64,000 nucleotides of DNA from an uncultured Bacilli bacterium (GTDB lineage Bacteria > Bacillota_I > Bacilli_A > RF39 > UBA660): positions 48,203 to 112,202 of the forward strand of contig CAJTZW010000004.1 in assembly GCA_910584305.1 (NCBI GenBank), in the 5' to 3' direction. Positions within the stretch are counted from its first letter, which is position 1. Every line of letters starts with the position of its first letter. A program made the position numbers and the translations under genes. The notes under the pieces are model-generated. The model made no database searches. It was not told the origin of the DNA and saw only the letters and a program-made list of their open reading frames with translations. Below are positions 55,385 to 63,933 of this stretch, piece after piece.

Positions 55385-55822
55385 ATGAAATCAAACAATT
55401 TATATATACTTTCTAATCTATTCACGAATGAAGATTTACTAAATATTCTATTGAATTTAGGGAAAAGTATATCGGATAATTTTTTATCAGTTAATGAAGC
55501 GTATAGACTTCTATATAAAATGTATGGTAACACAATCATTTTTTCAATCAGAAGTTTAAAAGCATCTAGGATATTATATAACAAGTATAGAGAGTTAGAT
55601 TTTTCAATGTGGAGTTCTATTAGTTATATAGTTTTATATCAATTAATAAATCAAAAAAATTCGCTAGAATATGACATTAATGTTTTTAAAATCATAAAAG
55701 AATATAAATTAAATTGGAAAGAGAGTATATACTATATACGAAATCATAAAATAAAAGCTTTTAAGAATGAAGAGGATATATTATTATCAGAATTTAAAAA
55801 AATTGTCATAAAACAGGAATAA
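55385..55822 (+). CDS. Unknown 145-residue protein
   Basis: I do not recognise this protein. It is largely helical, with LLNILLNLGKSISDNFLSVN and IIFSIRSLKASRILYNKYREL, and a lysine-rich C-terminal half. It has no signal peptide or clear membrane helix. AAGTAGGGTGATTAC lies before the ATG. It ends just before the promoter region of deoD. Confidence 0.55.
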   Translation: MKSNNLYILSNLFTNEDLLNILLNLGKSISDNFLSVNEAYRLLYKMYGNTIIFSIRSLKASRILYNKYRELDFSMWSSISYIVLYQLINQKNSLEYDINVFKIIKEYKLNWKESIYYIRNHKIKAFKNEEDILLSEFKKIVIKQE

Positions 55823-55862
55823 TATGGCAAATAATGGTATAATAAAAAAGGAGGTAGTATAT

Positions 55863-56573
55863 ATGACAGCACATATAGAAGCAAAGAAAGAAGAAATTGC
55901 AAAAACAGTAATTATGCCAGGGGATCCCCTTAGGGCAAAATTTATCGCGGAAACATATTTAGAAAATTATAGGTTAGTAAACCAAGTTAGAGGAATATAT
56001 GCCTATACAGGTGATTATAAAGGCAAAAGAGTGACCATAATGGCCTCCGGTATGGGTATGCCTAGTATGGGAATTTATTCCTATGAATTATACAAATTTT
56101 ATGATGTGGAGAATATTATAAGAGTTGGATCAGCAGGCGCTTATACAAAAGACCTACATCTTTATGATGTTTTGCTTGTAAGCGAATGCTACTCAGATTC
56201 TAGTTATGCCTTAGCACAAAATGGGTGTAAAGAAAACACAATGTATTCATCAGAAGAATTGAATTTATCTATTAGAACATCTGCAGAAGATTTAGGGGAA
56301 ACGATAAAGAACGCAAAAGTTTATAGTAGTGATGTATTTTATAAAGAAAATGACAATTATGAAGAACTATATACAAATTATGGTTGTGTGGCATGTGAAA
56401 TGGAATCGTTTGCGTTATTTCATAATGCGAATGTTTTGCATAAAAAAGCGGCTTGTGTATTAACAATATCAGATAATCTGGTAACAAAGGAAGAGACAAC
56501 TAGCAAAGAAAGACAAACATCATTTATAAAAATGATAGAGATTGCCTTAGAAGCAGCTCGCAAAGCATCATAA
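55863..56573 (+). CDS. deoD: Purine nucleoside phosphorylase, DeoD type
   Basis: Splits purine nucleosides with phosphate, for salvage. It starts MTAHIEAKKEEIAKTVIMPGDP (phosphate Gly in GDPLRAKF) and has ASGMGMPSMGIYSYELY, RVGSAGAY and VACEMESFALF (substrate Met and Glu); the active-site Asp is in LTISDNLVT. Its 236 residues match the hexameric DeoD form. AAGGAGG precedes the ATG at 55863; a TATAAT lies at about 55837. Confidence 0.95.
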   Translation: MTAHIEAKKEEIAKTVIMPGDPLRAKFIAETYLENYRLVNQVRGIYAYTGDYKGKRVTIMASGMGMPSMGIYSYELYKFYDVENIIRVGSAGAYTKDLHLYDVLLVSECYSDSSYALAQNGCKENTMYSSEELNLSIRTSAEDLGETIKNAKVYSSDVFYKENDNYEELYTNYGCVACEMESFALFHNANVLHKKAACVLTISDNLVTKEETTSKERQTSFIKMIEIALEAARKAS

Positions 56574-56598
56574 TATCTATATATTGATAATGAAGTAG

Positions 56599-56637
56599 AG
56601 TGTCATGCCATCAAATAAGATTGGCCTGATACTTTTT
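56599..56637 (+). terminator. Terminator after deoD
   Basis: AGTGTCA-T-GCCA (56599-56610) pairs with TGGC-C-TGATACT (56622-56633) around one mismatch, then TTTT. Confidence 0.7.
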
Positions 56638-56716
56638 CTAACTATGTAATAAAAAAGAAAATTATGAACAAATTAATATAAAGTTGAAAATTATAAATAC
56701 TAAAAGAGGTGAACTT

Positions 56717-58003
56717 GTGCAATATAAGAAATATGAACAAAAAGGATATAATTTACATGTAATTGAAACAGATCGATTTAAAAATATTGAGATTCGATTT
56801 AATTTTAAAAGACCTATTAAAAAAAAGGAGATTACGATTCGTAATGTCTTAAATGATATATTAATTAATACGAATAAGAAATATCCAACAATTCGTGATA
56901 TTGAAGTAAGAGCAGAGGAATTATATAGTTTTGGTGCATCTTCAAGTTGTTACAAATCAGGAAATTATAGTATCATATCGATTTCCTGCAATTTTTTGAA
57001 TGAAAACTACACAGAAAAAGGAATGCTGGAAGAATCCATTCAATTTTTCTTAGATTTAATATTGAACCCAAATGTAGAGGATGGTTCATTCGCGCAAAAA
57101 CCATTTGAATACACAAAAGAATCGTTAAAGAATGATATTGAAAGTATTAAAGATGATCCAAGAGGATATAGTATAATACGCTTACGTGAGGAAATGGATC
57201 CCAATAGTCCTATTTCGTATCGTAGTTTTGGATATGTAGAAGATTTAGAGCAAATTACAAGTGAAAGTTTGTATATGTACTATAAAGATGTATTACAAAA
57301 TGATGTAATTGATATTTTTGTATTAGGGGATGTTCGTTCTAATGATATTAAAGATATGTTCGAGAAATATATTCAACTTGATAGAAAACAACCACAATTT
57401 AAAATGAATCATTGTATTTCGGTAGAACAGGTTAGAGATTCTATTAAAGAAGTAGAAGAAATAGAAGAGATTAACCAAAGCAAATTATCAATTGGAGTTA
57501 GGGTGTATGATATGGATGAATATGAAAAAAAATATACATTAAATGCTCTATCATTTGTTTTGGGAGGAAGTAGTGATTCCAAGTTATTTAAAAAATTAAG
57601 AGAAGAAAATTCATTGTGTTATTATGTATCATCGTCTCCTTCTATGCTGTATAGTGATATGATAATTGTTTCTGGAATCGATGGGGACAAATATGAAACC
57701 GCTGTACAACTAATCAAAGAAGCCATTGAGGATATTCAAAATGGTGGTGTAAAACAAGAGGATGTAGACCAAGAAATTAGTGTATATACAAATAGTTGTA
57801 TCGAAATGTATGACTCTCCATCTTCTATTCTCTCAAATTATTTATCGCATGAATATTTAGGAAATGATTTCATTGAGGAGAAAATAGAGAGAATTAAAGA
57901 AATGACACCAGAAAAAATTATTAATCTTGCTAAAAAAATAAAGATAGACACTATATATTTATTAAGAGGAGGTAATACAGATGAACAAAGTAGCGCTAAC
58001 TAA
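56717..58003 (+). CDS. yfmF: M16 peptidase-like protein YfmF (non-catalytic partner)
   Basis: A 428-residue M16-fold protein without the HxxEH zinc motif, so the inactive half of a heterodimer, as YfmF is for YfmH (annotated in Bacillota as linked to EF-P 5-aminopentanol modification). Family-like segments are EELYSFGASSSCYKSGNYS, FVLGGSSDSKLFKKLREE and NSLCYYVSSSPS. The GTG at 56717 is chosen because AGAGGTGAACTT is directly upstream. It overlaps yfmH by 23 bases. Confidence 0.82.
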   Translation: MQYKKYEQKGYNLHVIETDRFKNIEIRFNFKRPIKKKEITIRNVLNDILINTNKKYPTIRDIEVRAEELYSFGASSSCYKSGNYSIISISCNFLNENYTEKGMLEESIQFFLDLILNPNVEDGSFAQKPFEYTKESLKNDIESIKDDPRGYSIIRLREEMDPNSPISYRSFGYVEDLEQITSESLYMYYKDVLQNDVIDIFVLGDVRSNDIKDMFEKYIQLDRKQPQFKMNHCISVEQVRDSIKEVEEIEEINQSKLSIGVRVYDMDEYEKKYTLNALSFVLGGSSDSKLFKKLREENSLCYYVSSSPSMLYSDMIIVSGIDGDKYETAVQLIKEAIEDIQNGGVKQEDVDQEISVYTNSCIEMYDSPSSILSNYLSHEYLGNDFIEEKIERIKEMTPEKIINLAKKIKIDTIYLLRGGNTDEQSSAN

Positions 58004-59267
58004 CCTAGATTTAGATTTATATAGTGAAACGTTAGAAAATGGATTAACTATCTTTGTAATACCAAAACAAAATTGTAATAATATTTATGTTACATTTACG
58101 ACCAAATATGGTTCTATACAAAATGAATTTATTCCATATGGAAAAGAAGAGATGATAAAAGTTCCAGAAGGCGTAGCGCACTTTTTAGAGCATAAATTGT
58201 TTGAACAAAAAGATGGAGTGGATCCGTTTACATTCTTTGGAAAAAATGGAGCCTCTTCAAATGCATCTACATCTAGTTATAAAACAACATATTTATTTGA
58301 AGGGCCTTCCTATTTTAAAGAGAATATTGAATACTTACTAGACTTTGTACAAGATCCCTATTTTACAGATGAAAATGTAGAGAAAGAAAAGGGAATCATC
58401 ATCCAGGAAATTAAAATGTATCAAGACAATCCATTTCGAATGGGGTATGAAAGAAGTTTATTCAATACATTTCAAAAAAATCCAATTCGATATCCTGTAG
58501 GTGGAAGTGAAGAAAGCGTAAATTCTATTACAAAAGAAGATTTATATACATGTTATGAAACTTTTTATCATCCGTCCAATATGTTTATTGTTGTAACAGG
58601 AAATGTAAATCCAGAAGAAACAATTGATATTGTTCGTGAAAACCAAAAGAAGAAGAATTTTAAAGAAGCTTATCCAATTGAAATAAAGGAATATGATGAA
58701 CCAAATGAAGTAGGGAAACCAAAAGAAACATTGAAGATGAATGTTGCTATACCAAAGTTAATGCTGAATTTTAAATTTAATATAGAGAAAATGACTATGG
58801 TAGAGGACAAATGGCTTCTTACATATTTGTCTGTGTTTGCTGATTTAAAACTAGGACCTACTTCAACATTCCAAAAAGAATTATTAGATGAAAATTTAAT
58901 TACAGAACCACTTGATTTCTATGTAGCATATACAAAAACACATGCAGTATTGATGATTACTGCGGAAAGTAAAAAAACAGATATAGTAGAGAAAAAAATC
59001 AAAGAAGAAATAGGTAAAGATGACATTTTAGAGGAGGACTTTGAAAGAAAGAAGAAAACACTTATCGCATCGGCAATCTTTGCAAGTGATAATATATACA
59101 GAATGAATAATAAAGTAATAAATGATGTACTATTGCTTGGGTATGTTAACCCAGATGATTATAATAGATATAGAGGGATGTCCTTTGATACATTGAAACA
59201 GATTATGGATTGTTTAGATTACTCTTACACATCAACTGTTGTCATTGAACCCAAAAACCTTGATTAA
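57981..59267 (+). CDS. yfmH: M16 zinc peptidase YfmH
   Basis: A 428-residue active M16 metallopeptidase: zinc motif VAHFLEHKLFEQ (HFLEH, residues about 62-66) with the later Glu in IIIQEIKMYQDNP. GASSNASTSSYKTTYLFEG follows the motif, as in pitrilysin-type peptidases. It pairs with YfmF, whose gene it overlaps, in a processing enzyme whose natural substrate is not settled. AGAGGAGG lies before the ATG. Confidence 0.88.
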   Translation: MNKVALTNLDLDLYSETLENGLTIFVIPKQNCNNIYVTFTTKYGSIQNEFIPYGKEEMIKVPEGVAHFLEHKLFEQKDGVDPFTFFGKNGASSNASTSSYKTTYLFEGPSYFKENIEYLLDFVQDPYFTDENVEKEKGIIIQEIKMYQDNPFRMGYERSLFNTFQKNPIRYPVGGSEESVNSITKEDLYTCYETFYHPSNMFIVVTGNVNPEETIDIVRENQKKKNFKEAYPIEIKEYDEPNEVGKPKETLKMNVAIPKLMLNFKFNIEKMTMVEDKWLLTYLSVFADLKLGPTSTFQKELLDENLITEPLDFYVAYTKTHAVLMITAESKKTDIVEKKIKEEIGKDDILEEDFERKKKTLIASAIFASDNIYRMNNKVINDVLLLGYVNPDDYNRYRGMSFDTLKQIMDCLDYSYTSTVVIEPKNLD

Positions 59268-59314
59268 ATAAAAATTGTTTGTTAAAATGAATATATAGTA
59301 AAGGTGTGAGTATT

Positions 59315-59770
59315 ATGAAGAAAAAAGGTTTTACATTAGTAGAGTTAATTGGTGTTCTTGTAGTGCTTGGATTAATTGGATTGATTGCCATTCCAACTGT
59401 AAATAGTAGTTTAAAAAAATACAAACAATCTTTGTATGATGATGCAATTAAAAATATAGAACAAGCAGCCAAAAACTGGGGTGCTGATAATATTGGAAAA
59501 CTACCAAATGCAATAGATAGTTCACTTACAATGTCTTACCCAAATATTGATTCAGAGCAAAAATTTTCTGTTCTTAAAATCCGTATTAGAGACTTACAAG
59601 AAGCAGGTTACATAGGTTCTGAAATTAAAAATCCTAAGAAGAGTTCTAATTTCTGTAATTGTGCAATCGTAACAATTACAAAGACACCAACTGGGTATAC
59701 ATATCAGATTTTAAATGATGATTATGGGATTACATTATTAGAAGCAGATCAGAATGGATGTGCTTGCTAA
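59315..59770 (+). CDS. Type IV prepilin-like protein (lone gene)
   Basis: A 151-residue protein with an exact class IVa prepilin N-terminus: MKKKGFTLVELIGVLVVLGL (cleavage after Gly 5, then Phe, with Glu at +5). After the long hydrophobic helix the C-terminal region is polar, with four Cys in two clusters (FCNCAIV and GCAC at the very end). It may be a pilin or pseudopilin of a com- or type II-like system, but no other gene of such a system is near, and it is a different class from the Flp pilin at 3.7 kb. AAGGTGTGAG precedes the ATG. Confidence 0.8.
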   Translation: MKKKGFTLVELIGVLVVLGLIGLIAIPTVNSSLKKYKQSLYDDAIKNIEQAAKNWGADNIGKLPNAIDSSLTMSYPNIDSEQKFSVLKIRIRDLQEAGYIGSEIKNPKKSSNFCNCAIVTITKTPTGYTYQILNDDYGITLLEADQNGCAC

Positions 59771-59864
59771 TAGCATAAAATAGATTTAGCTACCTATCAG
59801 AAGAAGATAAAATACAGTAGAAATATATATAGTGAAATGCAATTTAGTTATATAACAACTAAAA

Positions 59865-59892
59865 ATACATCTTTAATTTGATGTGTTTTTTT
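59865..59892 (+). terminator. Terminator before the rRNA methyltransferase gene
   Basis: ATACATC (59865-59871) pairs with GATGTGT (59880-59886), then Ts. A further perfect hairpin TTTAGTT/AACTAAA lies just before it at 59843-59863. Confidence 0.75.
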
Positions 59893-59915
59893 GATACAAT
59901 GAATATGGTGATAAT

Positions 59916-60644
59916 ATGGTATATACTTCTGTAGAGAATGAGAAGATTAAAGATATTAAGAAATTACATCAAAAAAAATATAGGGATAAGAATGGATTAT
60001 TTCTGGTAGAAGGAGAACATCTTGTATTAGAAGCATATAAATCAGGATATTTAAAGGAATTGATATTAGAAGAGAATGCTTTATTTCCTTTAGATGTAGA
60101 GACAATTTATGCATCAAATAATGTGCTTACATATATTAGTGAACTAGAAACGGCTCCAACTATGATTGGTGTTTGTAGAAAAAAAGAGCAAGTTGCAATC
60201 GCGGGAGAAAAAATACTTGCTTTAGATGAAATTCAAGATCCAGGGAATTTAGGTACAATTATACGTAGTGCTGTAGCATTTCATATTGATACAATTGTGA
60301 TAGGAAATGGTACTGTGGATATATATAATTCAAAGGTTATAAGGGCTAGTCAGGGAATGTTGTTTCATATGAATATCGTTGCATCAGATTTACAAAAGTG
60401 TTTACCAGATTTAAAGAAACAAAATTACCAAATTATGGGAACAAAGGTAACACATGGAAAAAGTCTAAAAGATATTGAAAAATTGCAAAAATTTGTTATA
60501 ATAATGGGCAATGAAGGAAATGGCATATCAGAAGAAGTAGAAAAGCTGTGTGATTCTTTCATATATATCGATATGAGTGATGTTTGTGAGAGTCTAAATG
60601 TAGGTGTAGCTACCAGTATCATTTTATATGAATTAGATAAGTAG
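59916..60644 (+). CDS. TrmH/SpoU family 2'-O-ribose RNA methyltransferase
   Basis: A SPOUT-class methyltransferase, 242 residues, probably acting on 23S rRNA (RlmB/TsnR-like). An N-terminal L30e-like substrate-binding domain (FLVEGEHLVLEAYKSG) precedes the knot domain with DEIQDPGNLGTIIRSAVAF, IIMGNEGNGISEEV and LNVGVATSIILYEL, the three SpoU motifs. GGTGATAAT precedes the ATG. It starts a run through rimM and trmD. Confidence 0.9.
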   Translation: MVYTSVENEKIKDIKKLHQKKYRDKNGLFLVEGEHLVLEAYKSGYLKELILEENALFPLDVETIYASNNVLTYISELETAPTMIGVCRKKEQVAIAGEKILALDEIQDPGNLGTIIRSAVAFHIDTIVIGNGTVDIYNSKVIRASQGMLFHMNIVASDLQKCLPDLKKQNYQIMGTKVTHGKSLKDIEKLQKFVIIMGNEGNGISEEVEKLCDSFIYIDMSDVCESLNVGVATSIILYELDK

Positions 60645-60652
60645 GTGTAACA

Positions 60653-61147
60653 ATGAACTATATATATATTGGTAAAATTGTAAATACCCATGGAATTAAG
60701 GGAGAAGTTAGAATCCTATCTGATTTTCCATATAAGAAAGAAGTATATAGAAAAAATGCAAATTTATATATTGGTAAGAAAAAAGAGAAAGTAATTGTTA
60801 CAAATTATAGGCATCATAAAATATTTGATATGCTTACATTTGATGGTATAAATGACATCAACGATGTCATACAATATAAGGGAGAATCTATCTATTTTAA
60901 ACGAGAAGAAATTGAACTTCCTGGATTATTAGATGAGGACTATATTGGATTAAGAGCATACGATAATGACAAATACATTGGAAGCGTAACATCTATTTTA
61001 AAAAATAAAGCTCATAATATTTTGGTGATAGAAAATGATAAGAATAAAAATTTAATTCCTAATATTCCTGAATTTATAAAAAAAATAGATATAGATGGTA
61101 AGAAAATAGAAATTGAAAGCATTGAGGGATTGATTCATGAAGATTGA
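60653..61147 (+). CDS. rimM: Ribosome maturation factor RimM
   Basis: 30S assembly factor of 164 residues. It begins YIYIGKIVNTHGIKGEVRI, the RimM signature, and the PRC-barrel half has YIGLRAYDNDKYIGSVTSIL and IPNIPEFIKKIDIDGKKI. It overlaps trmD by 11 bases. AGGTGTAAC lies before the ATG. Confidence 0.95.
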   Translation: MNYIYIGKIVNTHGIKGEVRILSDFPYKKEVYRKNANLYIGKKKEKVIVTNYRHHKIFDMLTFDGINDINDVIQYKGESIYFKREEIELPGLLDEDYIGLRAYDNDKYIGSVTSILKNKAHNILVIENDKNKNLIPNIPEFIKKIDIDGKKIEIESIEGLIHED

Positions 61148-61808
61148 TGTACTAACATTATTTCCTAATATGTTTACAGGAATATTAGGAGAATCTATTA
61201 TAAAAAGGGCAATTGAATCGAATAAGGTAGAAATTTCTATTCATGATATTCGAGCATTCACAACCGATAAACATAATCGGGTAGATGACTATCCATTTGG
61301 TGGTGGTGAAGGAATGGTACTTATGCCAGAACCAATTTATCGTGCAATTGAGAGTGTTAGAACGAAGGAATCTCTTGTGATTATGTTGAGCCCTCAAGGA
61401 AAGGTGTATAACCAGAAGTACGCATATAAACTATCACAGAGAAAGCATATCATTTTATTATGTGGACATTATGAAGGATTTGATGAACGAATCCGTTCCA
61501 TGGTGGATGTAGAAATTAGTGTTGGGGATTATATAGTCACTGGTGGCGAGATTCCTAGCATGATACTTATTGATAGTGTGGTTCGTTTAATTGATGGTGT
61601 GATTGCTAAAAAGTCTCATGAAAATGATTCATTTAATAACAATTTATTAGATTACCCAGACTATACAAAACCAATAGATTTTATGGGGCAAAAAGTGCCA
61701 GATGTATTATTATCAGGACACCATAAAAATATTGAAAATTGGCGAAAAGAACAAAGTTTGAGAAGAACTATGGAGCGTAGACCAGACTTACTAGAAAGAG
61801 ATGATTAA
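61137..61808 (+). CDS. trmD: tRNA (guanine-37-N1) methyltransferase
   Basis: SPOUT methyltransferase that makes m1G37. MKIDVLTLFPNMFTGILGES opens it; FGGGEGMVLMPEPIYRAI, LLCGHYEGFDERI, SVGDYIVTGGEIP and YTKPIDFMGQKVPDVLLSGHH are the family motifs. Its 223 residues are a little shorter than the usual 240. It overlaps rimM, as in most Bacillota. Confidence 0.97.
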   Translation: MKIDVLTLFPNMFTGILGESIIKRAIESNKVEISIHDIRAFTTDKHNRVDDYPFGGGEGMVLMPEPIYRAIESVRTKESLVIMLSPQGKVYNQKYAYKLSQRKHIILLCGHYEGFDERIRSMVDVEISVGDYIVTGGEIPSMILIDSVVRLIDGVIAKKSHENDSFNNNLLDYPDYTKPIDFMGQKVPDVLLSGHHKNIENWRKEQSLRRTMERRPDLLERDD

Positions 61809-61809
61809 C

Positions 61810-62271
61810 ATGGCAAAGGAAAAAGCTTATGTAATAGATAAACATAAATATGATAAACAAGAAGTCAAAATTGATAATAGTAAGATGAATGGATTTAAAA
61901 TTACCCCAAAGAATGAAATCGCATACGATGGTGTCGTTGTTAATTCTCTTTTGTTAATGAAACCGGGTTTTATTGAAAAAGTACTAAAGAAAAAAAATAA
62001 AAGAAAATTAGAATACTATCTACAATATATGATGGATTTAACAGAAAGCGATGATGACCAAACACCAACTACAATAGCTATGGCTTTAAATGATTTGACT
62101 CGTTATAAAGATGTGATTGAATATAAATATCGAAAATATCTAGATGATAAATATATTGATATTTTGTTGAAGAAAATTAATTTGTTAGAACGTGAATTAA
62201 AAACCAAGCTTATCTACAAACAAATGAATCAAAATATAATAGAAGAAGAAACAAAAGGAAAGAGTCGATAA
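61810..62271 (+). CDS. Unknown protein between trmD and rplS
   Basis: A 153-residue protein I do not recognise. The N-terminus is Lys/Asp-rich (YVIDKHKYDKQEVKIDNSK), with a VVNSLLLMKPGFIEKVLKKK segment and a C-terminal coiled-coil-like helix (ILLKKINLLERELKTKLIYK). No membrane helix. In most Bacillota trmD is followed directly by rplS, so this is an insertion in a conserved operon. I chose ATG 61810 (AGAGATGATTAAC upstream); ATG 61801 overlaps trmD. Confidence 0.6.
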   Translation: MAKEKAYVIDKHKYDKQEVKIDNSKMNGFKITPKNEIAYDGVVVNSLLLMKPGFIEKVLKKKNKRKLEYYLQYMMDLTESDDDQTPTTIAMALNDLTRYKDVIEYKYRKYLDDKYIDILLKKINLLERELKTKLIYKQMNQNIIEEETKGKSR

Positions 62272-62384
62272 AATAGCAATCATAAAAAATGGTTGCATTA
62301 CAAAATAAAATATGATAGAATGTTTAAAGTGATCCGCTGGAGAATATCTTTATGATCATAGAAATAGAAAAGGAGAGTGACATT

Positions 62385-62750
62385 GTGAATTTAGTTGAAA
62401 AGATTACAAAAAGTCAAATTAGAACAGATTTTCCTGAATTTCGTGTAGGAGATACGATTAGGGTAGATCAAAAGATCGTTGAGGGAAAAAGAGAAAGAAT
62501 CCAAGCGTTTGAGGGAATTGTTATGGCCATCAAAGGTAGTGGGGTATCTAAAACCTTTACAGTTAGAAAAATTTCTGCTGGTGTTGGAGTTGAGAAAATA
62601 TTTCCATTTAATACACCTAAAATTGCAGAAATTACAGTAATTCGTAAAGGTAAAGTAAGACGTGCTAAATTAAATTATTTAAGAACTTTAGTAAGTCAAC
62701 CAAGAATTAAAGAACGTAGAGATAAAATAACAACAGATAAGGCAGCGTAG
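62385..62750 (+). CDS. rplS: 50S ribosomal protein L19
   Basis: Ribosomal protein at the 30S-50S interface. It reads [19 protein letters not shown], then [38 protein letters not shown] and RRAKLNYLR: standard L19. The GTG start at 62385 is set by AGGAGAG seven bases upstream, giving 121 residues; an in-frame ATG at 62352 would add an untypical extension. The 100 bases before it include GATCCGCTGGAGAATATC, which may be part of an autoregulatory L19 leader, but I could not fold it with confidence. Confidence 0.97.
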   Translation: MNLVEKITKSQIRTDFPEFRVGDTIRVDQKIVEGKRERIQAFEGIVMAIKGSGVSKTFTVRKISAGVGVEKIFPFNTPKIAEITVIRKGKVRRAKLNYLRTLVSQPRIKERRDKITTDKAA

Positions 62751-62780
62751 TATGCCTTTTTCTATTAAAGGGATGGTAAT

Positions 62781-63275
62781 GTGAAATATATAAAAGAATT
62801 AGTGCCATATATAATCATAATAATAGTAGTAGTGCTACTACGTACCTTTATAATAACACCTGTAAGAGTAAATGGACCTTCTATGAATAGCACGCTAAAT
62901 GATGGGGATATATTACTATTAGAAAAATATGACACAGATTTTCAAAGATTTGATATTGTAGTTTTAAAATATAATGGTGATAAATTAGTAAAGCGTGTGA
63001 TTGGACTTCCAGGAGAAACCATTGAATATAAAGATAATACATTATATATCAATAACAAAAAAATAAATGAACCATTTTTAGTAGAGGAAACAGAAGATTT
63101 TTCCTTAAAAAAATTAGGGTATGATAAAATACCCGATGGATATTATTTTGTAGTTGGTGATAACCGTGATAATTCCCTAGATAGTCGTTTCATTGGGCTA
63201 ATTCCGAAAGATACAATGGAAGGTAAAGTAGTATTTCGTCTTTTTCCATTTAAAAATTTTGGAAAAATCAAATAG
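62781..63275 (+). CDS. lepB: Signal peptidase I
   Basis: Membrane serine peptidase that removes signal peptides from exported proteins. One N-terminal helix (YIIIIIVVVLLRTFII) precedes VNGPSMNSTLNDGD (catalytic Ser), KLVKRVIGLPGE (catalytic Lys) and VVGDNRDNSLDSRF, the box E signature. At 164 residues it is the short Gram-positive form. The GTG start follows AAAGGGATGGTAAT. It sits 30 bases after rplS, a frequent neighbour. Confidence 0.95.
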   Translation: MKYIKELVPYIIIIIVVVLLRTFIITPVRVNGPSMNSTLNDGDILLLEKYDTDFQRFDIVVLKYNGDKLVKRVIGLPGETIEYKDNTLYINNKKINEPFLVEETEDFSLKKLGYDKIPDGYYFVVGDNRDNSLDSRFIGLIPKDTMEGKVVFRLFPFKNFGKIK

Positions 63276-63306
63276 TGTGGTATAATATCCCGCGAGGTGG
63301 AAGAAA

Positions 63307-63489
63307 ATGACAGAAATTCAAGTATTGAAGAAGTATTATAAATATAGGAAGATAGTTACGTATTTGAAAAAGAGGTTATCAGAGGGAACTACAAAGCATT
63401 ATACGACAATACATACAATGAATCCTAATCCAAACAAAGTGTTTAAAGATGGAAGAACATATACAAAAATTTATCCAAAAGCCAATTAA
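63307..63489 (+). CDS. Unknown basic 60-residue protein
   Basis: A small, basic protein (IQVLKKYYKYRKIVTYLKKR, then HYTTIHTMNPNPNKVFKDG) I do not recognise. GAGGTGGAAGAAA precedes the ATG and a strong terminator overlaps its end, so it is probably a real gene, possibly translated from the lepB transcript or its own. Confidence 0.6.
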   Translation: MTEIQVLKKYYKYRKIVTYLKKRLSEGTTKHYTTIHTMNPNPNKVFKDGRTYTKIYPKAN

Positions 63490-63501
63490 TTGGCTTTTTT
63501 T
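63477..63501 (+). terminator. Terminator after the 60-residue gene
   Basis: AAAAGCCAA (63477-63485), loop TTAA, TTGGCTTTT (63490-63498), with further Ts. The stop codon TAA is in the loop. Confidence 0.9.
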
Positions 63502-63546
63502 CATATAGAATATGTGTTATAATGAAAGTAGCAGGGAGTGTTGAAT

Positions 63547-63933
63547 ATGAATGAAGGATTAAATATATATATTAGTGGTGAGGAAACTAATAAAAGTGAG
63601 ATTGTGTATAATAATGTTGTAAAAAATATGAAACTTACAAAAGAGGAACAAGTTGAATACTTAAAACATAAGGTCTCTCAATTAGAACTAGAGATGAAGA
63701 ATAAGACAGCATTCGTTTTGTTATTTTTAATCAGTTTCGTAGGAATTGGATTGGGCCTTTTCCTAGTTATTTTAAATATTTATTGGTTAGGAATTATACT
63801 AGTATTTGGAACCTTTTTAGGAGTGGTAATCCGATTCTATCTGATGTATAAAAATACAATCAAAATGGTGAGAACCTCAGAATACGATAAAGTAGAGCAA
63901 TTAAGAAAAATGTTAAATCTAAAATTGAAATAA
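63547..63933 (+). CDS. Unknown two-helix membrane protein
   Basis: A 128-residue protein with a polar, coiled-coil-like first half (KLTKEEQVEYLKHKVSQLEL) and two hydrophobic helices (about 57-78 and 83-105: AFVLLFLISFVGIGLGLFLV; YWLGIILVFGTFLGVVIRFY), then a charged tail. Not recognised. GGGAGTG lies upstream of the ATG at 63547; an in-frame TTG at 63541 is an alternative start. The 67 bases after it hold a T-run and, at the window end, a TTGACA box that may begin the next promoter. Confidence 0.55.
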   Translation: MNEGLNIYISGEETNKSEIVYNNVVKNMKLTKEEQVEYLKHKVSQLELEMKNKTAFVLLFLISFVGIGLGLFLVILNIYWLGIILVFGTFLGVVIRFYLMYKNTIKMVRTSEYDKVEQLRKMLNLKLK

